Source: GCA-003244245 sp035463315 (GTDB lineage Bacteria; Actinomycetota; Actinomycetes; Mycobacteriales; Pseudonocardiaceae). Taken from it: 6,549 nt of DNA. Each line of letters begins with the position of its first letter. Position 1 is the first letter of the stretch. The stretch lies in contig DATHTJ010000226.1 of assembly GCA_035463315.1 (NCBI GenBank), forward strand, positions 1-6,549. The letters run 5' to 3'. The notes under the pieces were generated by a model. That model was not told where the DNA came from. It worked only from the letters and a program-made list of their open reading frames with translations, and made no database searches. Of the stretch, positions 1 to 5,898 are shown piece after piece. The position numbers were made by a program, and so were the translations under genes.

Positions 1-1
1 G

Positions 2-361
2 GCGGCGCCGCGGCAGACCGTGGTCGTCGAGGTCGGCGGCCGGCGGCTGGAGGTCTCGCTGCCCGGCGACTTCGCCCTCGGCGGCAGTGGCGGCGGCAAG
101 GCCACGCCTCGCAAGCGCAGCGGCGGCAAGGCGACCGCGGCGGCCGGGGACTCGGTCCTCGCGCCCATGCAGGGCACCGTGGTCAAGGTCGCGGTGTCCG
201 ACGGGGATCCGGTCCGCACCGGTGATCTCCTCGTGGTGGTCGAGGCGATGAAGATGGAGAATCCAGTCACTGCGCACAAATCGGGCACGATAACCGGGCT
301 CAAGGCGGAACAGGGCACCCCGGTCAACCAGGGCACCGTGATCTGCACGATCACCTCCTAG
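2..361 (+). CDS. Acyl-CoA carboxylase alpha chain, C-terminal biotin carrier part (5' truncated)
   Basis: This is the last 119 codons of a gene that begins before the window. The visible part holds a Gly/Lys/Ala-rich linker (roughly codons 25-48) and then a complete biotinyl domain with the EAMKMENP motif. The lysine between the two methionines (bases 251-253) is the expected biotinylation site, and the conserved APMQGTVVK strand lies about 28 residues before it. In actinobacteria such domains end a roughly 600-aa protein that joins biotin carboxylase and carrier. It carboxylates biotin with ATP and bicarbonate and hands the carboxyl group to a beta subunit that makes malonyl- or methylmalonyl-CoA in the cytoplasm. 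The sequence closely resembles mycobacterial AccA3 from memory, but the substrate cannot be told from this end alone. A GTG at base 20 is an internal valine codon, not a start. The gene converges on glpD. Confidence 0.93.
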   Translation, partial: AAPRQTVVVEVGGRRLEVSLPGDFALGGSGGGKATPRKRSGGKATAAAGDSVLAPMQGTVVKVAVSDGDPVRTGDLLVVVEAMKMENPVTAHKSGTITGLKAEQGTPVNQGTVICTITS

Positions 362-379
362 CCCGGCACCAGCACTGCC

Positions 380-419
380 GTGAGTGCGTAACAGTGCTCG
401 AGCACTGTTACGCACTCAC
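380..419. terminator. Perfect 40-bp palindrome, probable bidirectional terminator
   Basis: Bases 380-399 are exactly complementary to 400-419 without a mismatch, centred on CTCGAG. The left arm begins GTGAGTGCG and the right arm ends CGCACTCAC. It starts 18 bases after the carboxylase stop and covers the glpD stop codon (408-410) plus its last three sense codons, so it lies exactly where two convergent transcripts must end. Neither side has a T-run, which fits the U-poor hairpin terminators common in actinobacteria. A second copy of AGCACTG at 371-377 could pair with CAGTGCT at 392-398, giving an alternative fold. Confidence 0.75.
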
Positions 420-2156
420 AAGTCGCGGGCGGGCCTCCGGGGCGGCGCTGCGGCGGGCGTCGGCGGCGGAGTCGTCGGGCTGGCGCTGCGAGTCGCGTTC
501 GGCGGCCACCCGGGCCAGATAGATCTCCACCTCCCGGTGCCGCGCAGCCGCATCCCAGCCCAGCACCTCGCCCATCAGGTCGGCGACGTCAGCAGCGCAG
601 GCCTCGCCCCGGTGCGGGTACTCGATCGAGATGCGGGTGCGCCGGGTCAGCACGTCCTCCAGGTGCAGCGCCCCCTCGTGACTGGCGGCGTGCACCACCT
701 CGACCTGGAGGTAGTCCGGCGCCTCGGGTACCGGCGCGAGCAGGTCACGGCGGTCAGCGGCCAGGGCCAGCACGTGGTGCACCGCCGAGCCGTAGCGGTC
801 CAGCAGGTGCCGCAGCCGGTAGGGGTGCAGCCCATGCCGGGCGGCCAGCGTGTCAGCCTGGTTGACTAGGGCGTGGTAGCCATCCGCACCGAGCAGCGGC
901 ACCTTGTCGGTGATCGAGGGAGCGACCCGGCCGGGCAGGTCGGGCACGGCCGCGTCCACGGCGTCGGCAGCCATCACCCGGTAGGTGGTGTACTTGCCGC
1001 CCGCGATGGCGACCAGGCCAGGGGCCACCCGGGCCACCGCATGCTCCCGGGACAGCCGGGAAGTCTCGTCGCTCTCCCCCGCCAGGAGCGGCCGCAGCCC
1101 CGCGTAGACGCCCTCGATGTCGTCTTCGTTCAACGGCGTGGCCAGCACGGTGTTGACCGTGTCCAGCAGGTAGTCGATATCCGCGCGAGTGGCCGCAGGG
1201 TGCGCGAGGTCGAGATTCCAGCCGGTGTCGGTGGTGCCGACGATCCAATGGTTGCGCCACGGGATGACGAACAGCACCGACGTTGCGGTGCGCAGGATCA
1301 GCCCGCTCTCCGATACGATGCGGTCCCTCGGGACCACGATGTGCACCCCCTTGGAGGGGCATACCCGGAACCGGCCCCGCCCGCCGGACATCCGCTGGAT
1401 CTCATCGGTCCACACACCCGTGCAGTTGAGCACCGCGTGCGCGTCGACGCCGGTCTCCTCGCCGGTCTCGCAGTCCCGGACGCGGACCCCGCAGATCCGG
1501 TCTGCCTCCCGCAGGAAGCCGATGACCTGGGTGGAGCTGCGCACCACGGCGCCGTACTGGGCGGCCGTGCGGGCCACTGTCAGGGTGTGCCGAGCATCGT
1601 CGGCGATCGCGTCGTAGTAGTGCACCCCGCCGATGAGGGTGTTGCGGCGCAGCGCCGGTGCCATCCGCAGCGCCGCCGCCCGAGTGAGGTGGCGCTGGCC
1701 CGGCACCGACCGGGCCCCGCCCAGCGTCTGGTACAGCGCCAGCCCGGCAGCGACGTAGGGCCGCTCCCAGACCCGGTGAGCCAGCGGATACAGGAAGCTC
1801 ACCGGTTTGACCAGGTGCGGTGCCAGCCGGGTGAGCATCAGCTCCCGCTCCCGCAGGGCCTCCCGGACCAGCCCGAACTCGAGTTGCTCCAGGTAGCGCA
1901 GGCCGCCGTGGAACAGCTTGGACGACCGGCTGGACGTGCCCGACGCCAGGTCCCGGGCTTCCACCAGGGCGACCTTGAGACCCCGGGTCACGGCATCCAA
2001 CGCCGCGCCAGAGCCGACCACACCGCCGCCGATAACCACGACGTCGAACTGCTCGTCGGCCAGCCGTTGCCAGTCCGCCGCGCGCTGCGCCGGACCAAGC
2101 TGCCCCGGCGCGGACCCACCGATGGGCCGCTGGTGCCCGCACTCGGACTGCTGCAC
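408..2156 (-). CDS. glpD: Aerobic glycerol-3-phosphate dehydrogenase (FAD-dependent)
   Basis: The 582-aa protein oxidises sn-glycerol-3-phosphate to dihydroxyacetone phosphate with FAD and passes electrons to the membrane quinone pool. An N-terminal Rossmann motif (VVVIGGGVVGSG, about residues 39-50) is followed by the FAD-ribose glutamate in VALVEARD (about 66) and the family block SGTSSRSSKLFHGGLRYLE (about 72-90). GVYAGLRPLL and GGKYTTYR (386-393) close the FAD domain. A C-terminal helical domain carries HLEDVLTRRTR (498-508). Length matches mycobacterial GlpD2 (about 585 aa). The frame is open to a further upstream ATG at 2231, but GTG at 2156 is preferred: GGGAGG lies 4 bases ahead of it, and it leaves an N-terminus of mycobacterial length before LGPAQRAA. 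The substrate comes from GlpK, encoded at 4015-5517. The gene is divergent from the GCS2 gene and ends inside the palindrome at 380-419. Confidence 0.96.
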   Translation of the reverse strand: MQQSECGHQRPIGGSAPGQLGPAQRAADWQRLADEQFDVVVIGGGVVGSGAALDAVTRGLKVALVEARDLASGTSSRSSKLFHGGLRYLEQLEFGLVREALRERELMLTRLAPHLVKPVSFLYPLAHRVWERPYVAAGLALYQTLGGARSVPGQRHLTRAAALRMAPALRRNTLIGGVHYYDAIADDARHTLTVARTAAQYGAVVRSSTQVIGFLREADRICGVRVRDCETGEETGVDAHAVLNCTGVWTDEIQRMSGGRGRFRVCPSKGVHIVVPRDRIVSESGLILRTATSVLFVIPWRNHWIVGTTDTGWNLDLAHPAATRADIDYLLDTVNTVLATPLNEDDIEGVYAGLRPLLAGESDETSRLSREHAVARVAPGLVAIAGGKYTTYRVMAADAVDAAVPDLPGRVAPSITDKVPLLGADGYHALVNQADTLAARHGLHPYRLRHLLDRYGSAVHHVLALAADRRDLLAPVPEAPDYLQVEVVHAASHEGALHLEDVLTRRTRISIEYPHRGEACAADVADLMGEVLGWDAAARHREVEIYLARVAAERDSQRQPDDSAADARRSAAPEARPRLVSA

Positions 2157-2160
2157 TCTG

Positions 2161-2166
2161 CCTCCC
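2161..2166 (-). promoter_or_regulatory. Ribosome binding site deciding the glpD start
   Basis: On the minus strand GGGAGG stands 4 bases before GTG 2156. No comparable purine run precedes the alternative in-frame GTG at 2168. This supports the 582-aa form over the longest open frame. Confidence 0.65.
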
Positions 2167-2194
2167 ACGCCCCGTTGTGCCCCCCGCCCGATGC

Positions 2195-2200
2195 ACGCTA
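2195..2200 (-). promoter_or_regulatory. Candidate -10 box for glpD (TAGCGT)
   Basis: On the minus strand TAGCGT fits the actinobacterial TANNNT consensus and would give a 5' leader of roughly 30 bases before the GTG at 2156. No good -35 hexamer is seen at 16-18 bases. The extended 9-mer TAGCGTGCA (2192-2200) recurs just ahead of glpK (4000-4008), which makes a shared promoter or operator element possible. Confidence 0.35.
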
Positions 2201-2353
2201 CCGCTGTCGGGCACTGCCGTGGTCTTGCCACAGCTTGTCACGCAGGCGGCTGAGCGCGCTGGCAGCACTCGGTGGATCACCGCAGCGATAGCGCGGAACA
2301 GGCTGCGACATTCGGGTACAAGTCAGCGATTGAGAGGGCAGCTAGATAATCGT

Positions 2354-2357
2354 GGAG
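2354..2357 (+). promoter_or_regulatory. Ribosome binding site favouring the ATG at 2367
   Basis: GGAG lies 9 bases ahead of ATG 2367. The longer GTG start at 2352 has only GAGAGG 14 bases away, which is too far. ATG 2373 and ATG 2394 have no better site, so 2367 is the best supported start, with 2373 close behind. Confidence 0.45.
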
Positions 2358-2366
2358 CGGGTGATC

Positions 2367-3761
2367 ATGACTATGAAAAGATCCGAGCGAAAGATGACGG
2401 CGCGTGGGCCGGCCGCACTGCACAAAGAGGATCTACGGTCGTTGTTCGAGAAATCGGACGGCGCGGCCGAGAGAATCGGGATCGAGATCGAGAACGCGGT
2501 TGTCGATCCAGCGACCGGCAGGGCCGTTCCGTACCACGGAAGCAACGGCGTCGGGTCCCTCGTGTTAGCCATTATCGAGGAATTCGGCGGAGAGCCGATC
2601 TTTGATGGTGATCACGTGACCGGGATGAGACACGACAGCGGAATACAGATCACCCTGGAACACGGCGGCGCGCTGGAATACTCCTCGGCTCCACACGACG
2701 ATGTGGTCAGTGTGATCGCCGATACGCGGGCGGTACTGACGCGAGCGGCCGAGCTTGCTCGGCGCCTTGGGTTGGCGATTCTACCGGGCGCTAACATGCC
2801 ATTCAACACGGTTGCGGACGTTCCCTTTGTCGATAAGCCCAGGGGCGCGATCATGCGGGAGTTCTTCGCCCGGATCGGCGACGCGGGGGCGTGGGCCACG
2901 ACGGTCATGGGGGCGACCCTGTCGACCCAGGTCACGCTCGATTACCTCAGCGAAGAGGATCTCGTGGAGAAGCTGCGCATGCAGGTGGCAGCCTCACCAG
3001 TGATCGCCGGCCTGTTCGTGAACTCCCCTTTGGAGGGCGGCAAGCTCACCGGCCTGCTGTCCCGCCGCACGCAGTGCTGGTTGAAGACCGACCCGCGTCG
3101 TTGTGGCGTCCTCGCCCCTGCACTCAAGGAAGAGATGCGCATCGACCACTTCGTCGAGTGGGCCATGGCACTACCGATGATTTACCACCTGGCTCAGGAC
3201 GGCACCTACCGTCATGCACCTGACCGGCCGTTTGGCGCACTGCTCACCGAAGGGTTCGCGGACGGTACGAAGCCGACCATGAACGACTGGATCTCCCACC
3301 TGTCGCAGATCTGGACCGATGTGCGGCTGCGTCAGACTCTGGAACTGCGGGTCGCTGACGGGCCCGCCTACCCCGACATCCCGGCCGTACCTGCCTTGTG
3401 GGTGGGACTCACCTACCATCCCGCCTCGCGAGCCGCTGCATGGGAGTTACTCAGGCACTACACCGTCGATGAGCATCGAGCGGCCATGCCAGAGGTGGCG
3501 GTTCAAGGGCTGGCGGCCAGGTTGGGCGGCGATTCCCTCCACGACCTGGCCCGCGAACTCGTTCGGCTGGCTGACGCTGGCCTGTCCGCGCGGATCAGGG
3601 CCGGCCTCGAGCAGCCCGAAGTGTTGAGTTACCTGGATCCGATCAAAGAGGTGATCAGCACCGGCGTGACCTTTGCGCAGCGTTGTATCCAACGCTGGGA
3701 ACATGATCTCCAGCGCAGCCCACAACGGTATGTTGACGCGTACCGGCTCATGGGACCGTGA
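2367..3761 (+). CDS. Glutamate-cysteine ligase family protein (GCS2 / plant-type)
   Basis: The 464-aa protein looks like an ATP-dependent ligase that joins the gamma-carboxyl of glutamate to the amine of cysteine or a related amine. Family blocks in order (start at 2367) are RIGIEIE (36-42), ITLEHGGALEYSSAP (95-109), VTLDYLSEEDLVEKLR (189-204), FVNSPLEGG (217-225), DWISHLSQIWTDVRLRQTLELRVADG (307-332) and ALWVGLTYHP (343-352). The W..HL....VR...LE.R..DG block and ALWVGL are typical of the plant/alphaproteobacterial branch and its EgtA relatives, and length agrees. EgtA, the ergothioneine enzyme, is the nearest known role in actinobacteria, but no other egt gene is visible, so the substrate is open. 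The 5' end is near 48% GC in 2341-2400 against about 67-80% in sampled parts of glpK, and two TTA leucine codons occur (2565 and 3447). It may be co-transcribed with glpK, though the 253-bp gap makes that uncertain. Confidence 0.85.
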   Translation: MTMKRSERKMTARGPAALHKEDLRSLFEKSDGAAERIGIEIENAVVDPATGRAVPYHGSNGVGSLVLAIIEEFGGEPIFDGDHVTGMRHDSGIQITLEHGGALEYSSAPHDDVVSVIADTRAVLTRAAELARRLGLAILPGANMPFNTVADVPFVDKPRGAIMREFFARIGDAGAWATTVMGATLSTQVTLDYLSEEDLVEKLRMQVAASPVIAGLFVNSPLEGGKLTGLLSRRTQCWLKTDPRRCGVLAPALKEEMRIDHFVEWAMALPMIYHLAQDGTYRHAPDRPFGALLTEGFADGTKPTMNDWISHLSQIWTDVRLRQTLELRVADGPAYPDIPAVPALWVGLTYHPASRAAAWELLRHYTVDEHRAAMPEVAVQGLAARLGGDSLHDLARELVRLADAGLSARIRAGLEQPEVLSYLDPIKEVISTGVTFAQRCIQRWEHDLQRSPQRYVDAYRLMGP

Positions 3762-3762
3762 C

Positions 3763-3791
3763 CCGGCTGGGGGGAGCACGACGCGCTCAAG
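3763..3791 (+). repeat. Short direct copy of a glpK 5' segment
   Basis: These 29 bases match 4136-4164 inside glpK at 26 positions, with 16 consecutive identical bases (3773-3788 against 4146-4161). They begin one base after the GCS2 stop codon. Read in the GCS2 frame they give PGWGEHDALK, close to AGWVEHDALE at GlpK residues 41-50, so similarity holds at both DNA and protein level. It may be a relic of a duplicated or older glpK copy. Similarity fades after AAG at 3791, so chance cannot be excluded. Confidence 0.45.
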
Positions 3792-3999
3792 ATTGTTGGT
3801 GAGGTTGTATCAGCGCTGCCTCGCGGGGGCTCCTCTACACATCGGACCTCGCCGCCGACGGAGGAAGCCCGTGTCAACCTGCCGTCCTCACCGGCGGCTT
3901 CAGCGCGACCAGTCAGATGCCCGACCTCTCCGCCGAGATGAGCATCACCAGTTTCCGCATCGAAGCCGACGGCAGCGGGCCGCGGTGCCCGGCACCCGC

Positions 4000-4005
4000 T
4001 AGCGT
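4000..4005 (+). promoter_or_regulatory. Candidate -10 box for a near-leaderless glpK transcript
   Basis: TAGCGT fits TANNNT and ends 9 bases before the glpK ATG, so transcription would begin within a few bases of the start codon. This would explain why no Shine-Dalgarno sequence is visible. The extended TAGCGTGCA also occurs upstream of glpD on the other strand. No clear -35 was found. Confidence 0.4.
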
Positions 4006-4014
4006 GCAGTCTCG

Positions 4015-5517
4015 ATGAGCCAGTACGTCGCGGCGATCGACCAGGGCACCACCTCCACCCGCTGCATGGTCTTCGACCACGACGGCCGGGTGGTCTCCGC
4101 CGACCAGCGTGAGCATCGGCAGCACCTCCCGCGAGCCGGTTGGGTGGAGCACGACGCGCTCGAGGTGTGGGCGAACACTCGGGACGTCGCGGCCGGGGCA
4201 CTGGCCAAGGCGGACCTGACGGCCGGTGACATCGCCGCGGTGGGCATCACCAACCAGCGCGAGACGACCGTGGTGTGGGACCGGCTCAGCGGCGAGCCGG
4301 TGCACCACGCAATCGTGTGGCAGGACACCCGGACCGACCGGTTATGCGCCGAGCTCGGCGGCGACGCAGGCGCACCGCGCTACCAGGCTCGCACCGGATT
4401 GCCGCTGTCTACCTACTTCTCCGGCCCCAAGATCCGTTGGATCCTGGACCAGGTGGACGGTACCCGGCAGCGGGCGAACAACGGCGAGTTGTGCTTCGGG
4501 ACCATGGATAGCTGGTTGCTGTGGAACATGACCGGCGGCCCGTCCGGTGGGCTGCACGTCACCGACGTCACCAACGCTTCCCGGACACTGCTGATGGACC
4601 TGGACACGCTGTCCTGGGACGAGAGTATCGCCGAGGAGATGGGCATCCCGGTGCCGATGCTGCCGGAGATCCGCTCCTCGTCCGAGGTGTACAGCCACGC
4701 GCACGAGCCCGGCGCGTTGGCCGGGGTGCCCATCGCTGGCATTCTCGGTGACCAGCAGGCGGCCACGTTCGGGCAGGCCTGCCTGTCCGTCGGGGAGGCC
4801 AAGAACACCTACGGCACCGGCAACTTCATGCTGCTCAACACCGGCACCGAGAAGGTGATGAGCCGCAACGGACTGCTCACCACGGTCTGCTACCAGCTCG
4901 GGTCCCAGGATCCGGTGTACGCGGTGGAGGGCTCGATCGCGGTCACCGGGTCATTGGTGCAGTGGCTGCGGGACAACCTGGGCATGATCTCCTCAGCAGC
5001 GGAGATCGAGGACGTCGCGGCGACCGTCGAGGACAACGGCGGCGCCTACTTCGTCCCCGCCTTCTCTGGGCTGTTCGCTCCGCACTGGCGCCCCGACGCC
5101 CGCGGCGCCATCGTCGGCCTGACCCGCTACGTCACCCGCGGTCACCTGGCCCGGGCGGCGCTCGAGGCGACCGCGTTCCAGTCTCGCGAGGTGCTCGACG
5201 CGATGAATGCCGACTCGGGGGTGGCACTAACCGCATTGAAGGTGGACGGCGGGATGGTGGTCAACGAGCTGCTGATGCAGTTCCAAGCCGACATCCTGGC
5301 CGTCCCGGTGATCCGGCCGGTGGTCAGCGAGACCACCGCACTGGGCGCCGCCTACGCGGCCGGCCTCGCGGTGGGATTCTGGTCTGGCGAGGCGGAGATC
5401 CGGGCCAACTGGGCGGCCGACCGGCGGTGGAACCCGGAGATGGACCCGCGGCGACGCGAGTACCTCTACGCGCAGTGGCGTAAGGCGGTCAGCCGGACCC
5501 TCAACTGGGTGGACTGA
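4015..5517 (+). CDS. glpK: Glycerol kinase
   Basis: The 500-aa FGGY-family kinase phosphorylates glycerol to sn-glycerol-3-phosphate with ATP in the cytoplasm, supplying GlpD. Length is normal (family about 495-505 aa). Visible features are the phosphate-binding loop AIDQGTTSTR (7-16), glycerol contacts in NQRETT (80-85) and VWQDTRT (101-107), FGGY signature 1 YFSGPKIRWILDQ (134-146), the catalytic aspartate in GDQQAA (D246), TYGTGNF (265-271), GSIAVTGSLVQWLRD (306-320) and the second signature DGGMVVNELLMQFQADIL (411-428). The ATG at 4015 gives the normal N-terminus MSQYVAAIDQGTTS and no alternative start is better. There is no ribosome binding site, and a TANNNT box 9 bases upstream suggests an almost leaderless message. 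One TTA codon occurs at 4342. No glycerol facilitator gene (glpF) is seen beside it. Its last 17 bases overlap the convergent small gene. Confidence 0.97.
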   Translation: MSQYVAAIDQGTTSTRCMVFDHDGRVVSADQREHRQHLPRAGWVEHDALEVWANTRDVAAGALAKADLTAGDIAAVGITNQRETTVVWDRLSGEPVHHAIVWQDTRTDRLCAELGGDAGAPRYQARTGLPLSTYFSGPKIRWILDQVDGTRQRANNGELCFGTMDSWLLWNMTGGPSGGLHVTDVTNASRTLLMDLDTLSWDESIAEEMGIPVPMLPEIRSSSEVYSHAHEPGALAGVPIAGILGDQQAATFGQACLSVGEAKNTYGTGNFMLLNTGTEKVMSRNGLLTTVCYQLGSQDPVYAVEGSIAVTGSLVQWLRDNLGMISSAAEIEDVAATVEDNGGAYFVPAFSGLFAPHWRPDARGAIVGLTRYVTRGHLARAALEATAFQSREVLDAMNADSGVALTALKVDGGMVVNELLMQFQADILAVPVIRPVVSETTALGAAYAAGLAVGFWSGEAEIRANWAADRRWNPEMDPRRREYLYAQWRKAVSRTLNWVD

Positions 5518-5740
5518 CCCTGCGGCGGCGGGCCAGTGCCAGCGCCGCGCCGGACCCGGCCATGGCGACTGCCCCGCCAGCGGTGAGCGATACCGCGAGC
5601 AGGCTCACCTCGGCCTGCGGCGCGACTTGACTGTCCGGATTGGCGCCAACCGTATCGTGGGTCAGCTCATCGGCCATGGCCACCGGGGCGACCCCCAGCA
5701 AGGCGACACCCGCGATCAGCCCGCAGGCGACGATCCGCAT
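5501..5740 (-). CDS. Small exported or membrane-anchored protein, unknown function
   Basis: I do not recognise this 79-aa protein. Residues 1-23 form a signal peptide: a lone Arg at position 2, a hydrophobic core, and a likely signal peptidase cut after PVAMA. About 20 polar residues follow (DELTHDTVGANPDSQVAPQA). A second hydrophobic Ala/Gly/Leu-rich segment (about 44-70) is followed by RRRR (71-74). The layout suggests a short extracytoplasmic segment held by a C-terminal membrane helix with positive residues inside. It resembles a cell-wall sorting tail, but there is no LPXTG. The frame is open upstream to 5812, but ATG 5740 has AGGAGG 5 bases ahead and begins the signal peptide directly, so it is the likely start. 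It overlaps glpK tail to tail by 17 bp. It could be a degenerate family member, but the strong ribosome binding site argues that it is expressed. Confidence 0.72.
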   Translation of the reverse strand: MRIVACGLIAGVALLGVAPVAMADELTHDTVGANPDSQVAPQAEVSLLAVSLTAGGAVAMAGSGAALALARRRRVSPPS

Positions 5741-5745
5741 CGCAA

Positions 5746-5751
5746 CCTCCT
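5746..5751 (-). promoter_or_regulatory. Ribosome binding site of the small exported protein
   Basis: A full AGGAGG on the minus strand stands 5 bases before ATG 5740. It is the strongest Shine-Dalgarno sequence in the window and fixes the start of the signal-peptide protein. Confidence 0.75.
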
Positions 5752-5885
5752 CAGGCACGCTGTACCCGTAAAGACGCATGGGCAGACCGGGGGTTGCCTT
5801 GCGCACCAGCACGCTCAGTGCACACCCGTGAGCAGGGCGTCGGCGGTAGCGGTGCCGGGAGCACCGGGGGATCCCGCCTGGCGGC

Positions 5886-5891
5886 TACGCT
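5886..5891 (+). promoter_or_regulatory. -10 box of a leaderless promoter (TACGCT)
   Basis: TACGCT fits TANNNT and is followed by exactly 7 bases and then GTG at 5899. This is the typical spacing at which actinobacterial transcription starts on the first base of the start codon. No Shine-Dalgarno sequence precedes that GTG. No TTGACA-like -35 is seen. Confidence 0.6.
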
Positions 5892-5898
5892 ATCGCGC

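Larger units (their letters stand above)
2157..2366. promoter_or_regulatory. Divergent control region between glpD and the GCS2 gene
   Basis: These 210 bases must hold the start signals for both outward-facing genes. Two small inverted repeats are visible: GTGG-N5-CCAC (2219-2231) and CGGTG-GAT-CACCG (2270-2282). Either could be an operator half-site pair for a glycerol regulator, but they are short and the assignment is inference. Toward the GCS2 gene the sequence becomes AT-richer and contains GATAAT (2345-2350), resembling a -10 box without a matching -35. No open frame here looks like a gene. Confidence 0.4.
3762..4014 (+). other. Intergenic stretch between the GCS2 gene and glpK, possible gene remnant
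   Basis: No intact gene is convincing in these 253 bases. One frame is open from 3803 to a TGA at 4016-4018 that overlaps the glpK ATG as ATGA. It has no good start except ATG at 3917 or 3938, neither with a clear ribosome binding site. Its translation includes LLYTSDLAADGG and SITSFRIEADGSG, which loosely recall blades of lactonase-type beta-propellers, so it may be the debris of a lost gene. A possible stem pairs 3827-3835 with 3861-3870 with one bulged base, and AGCGGG/CCCGCT (3974-3979/3995-4000) is inverted just before glpK. Confidence 0.35.
5741..5898. promoter_or_regulatory. Divergent region between the small exported protein and the cyclotransferase gene
   Basis: This 158-bp stretch carries the minus-strand ribosome binding site (5746-5751) and the plus-strand leaderless -10 box (5886-5891). 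A short inverted repeat, GGTGC-CGGGA-GCACC (5851-5865), lies about 20 bases upstream of that box and could be an operator or an incidental hairpin. No clear promoter for the small protein was found. Confidence 0.35.

Noticed and set aside
2157..2231. Extra 25-residue N-terminal extension of GlpD from ATG 2231
   Set aside because: The extension lacks family similarity and a ribosome binding site, whereas GTG 2156 has GGGAGG ahead of it and gives the usual family length.
873..2291. Very long plus-strand open frame (472 codons) opposite glpD
   Set aside because: It is antisense to a clearly conserved glpD and has no recognisable domain. Long antisense frames are usual in GC-rich coding DNA.
3678..3697. 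Perfect 8-bp hairpin CAGCGTTG-TATC-CAACGCTG near the end of the ligase gene
   Set aside because: It lies inside the coding sequence over 60 bases before the stop with no T-run, so it is not a convincing terminator.
3629..4328. Overlapping minus-strand open frames (190, 131 and 109 codons) across the GCS2-glpK gap
   Set aside because: They run over conserved coding sequence on the other strand, have no recognisable domains or ribosome binding sites, and look like composition artefacts.
5723..5740. Lipobox-like IVAC at residues 3-6 of the small exported protein
   Set aside because: The cysteine is at residue 6, with no hydrophobic core before it, so lipoprotein processing there is not plausible. 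An ordinary signal peptidase site after residue 23 fits better.
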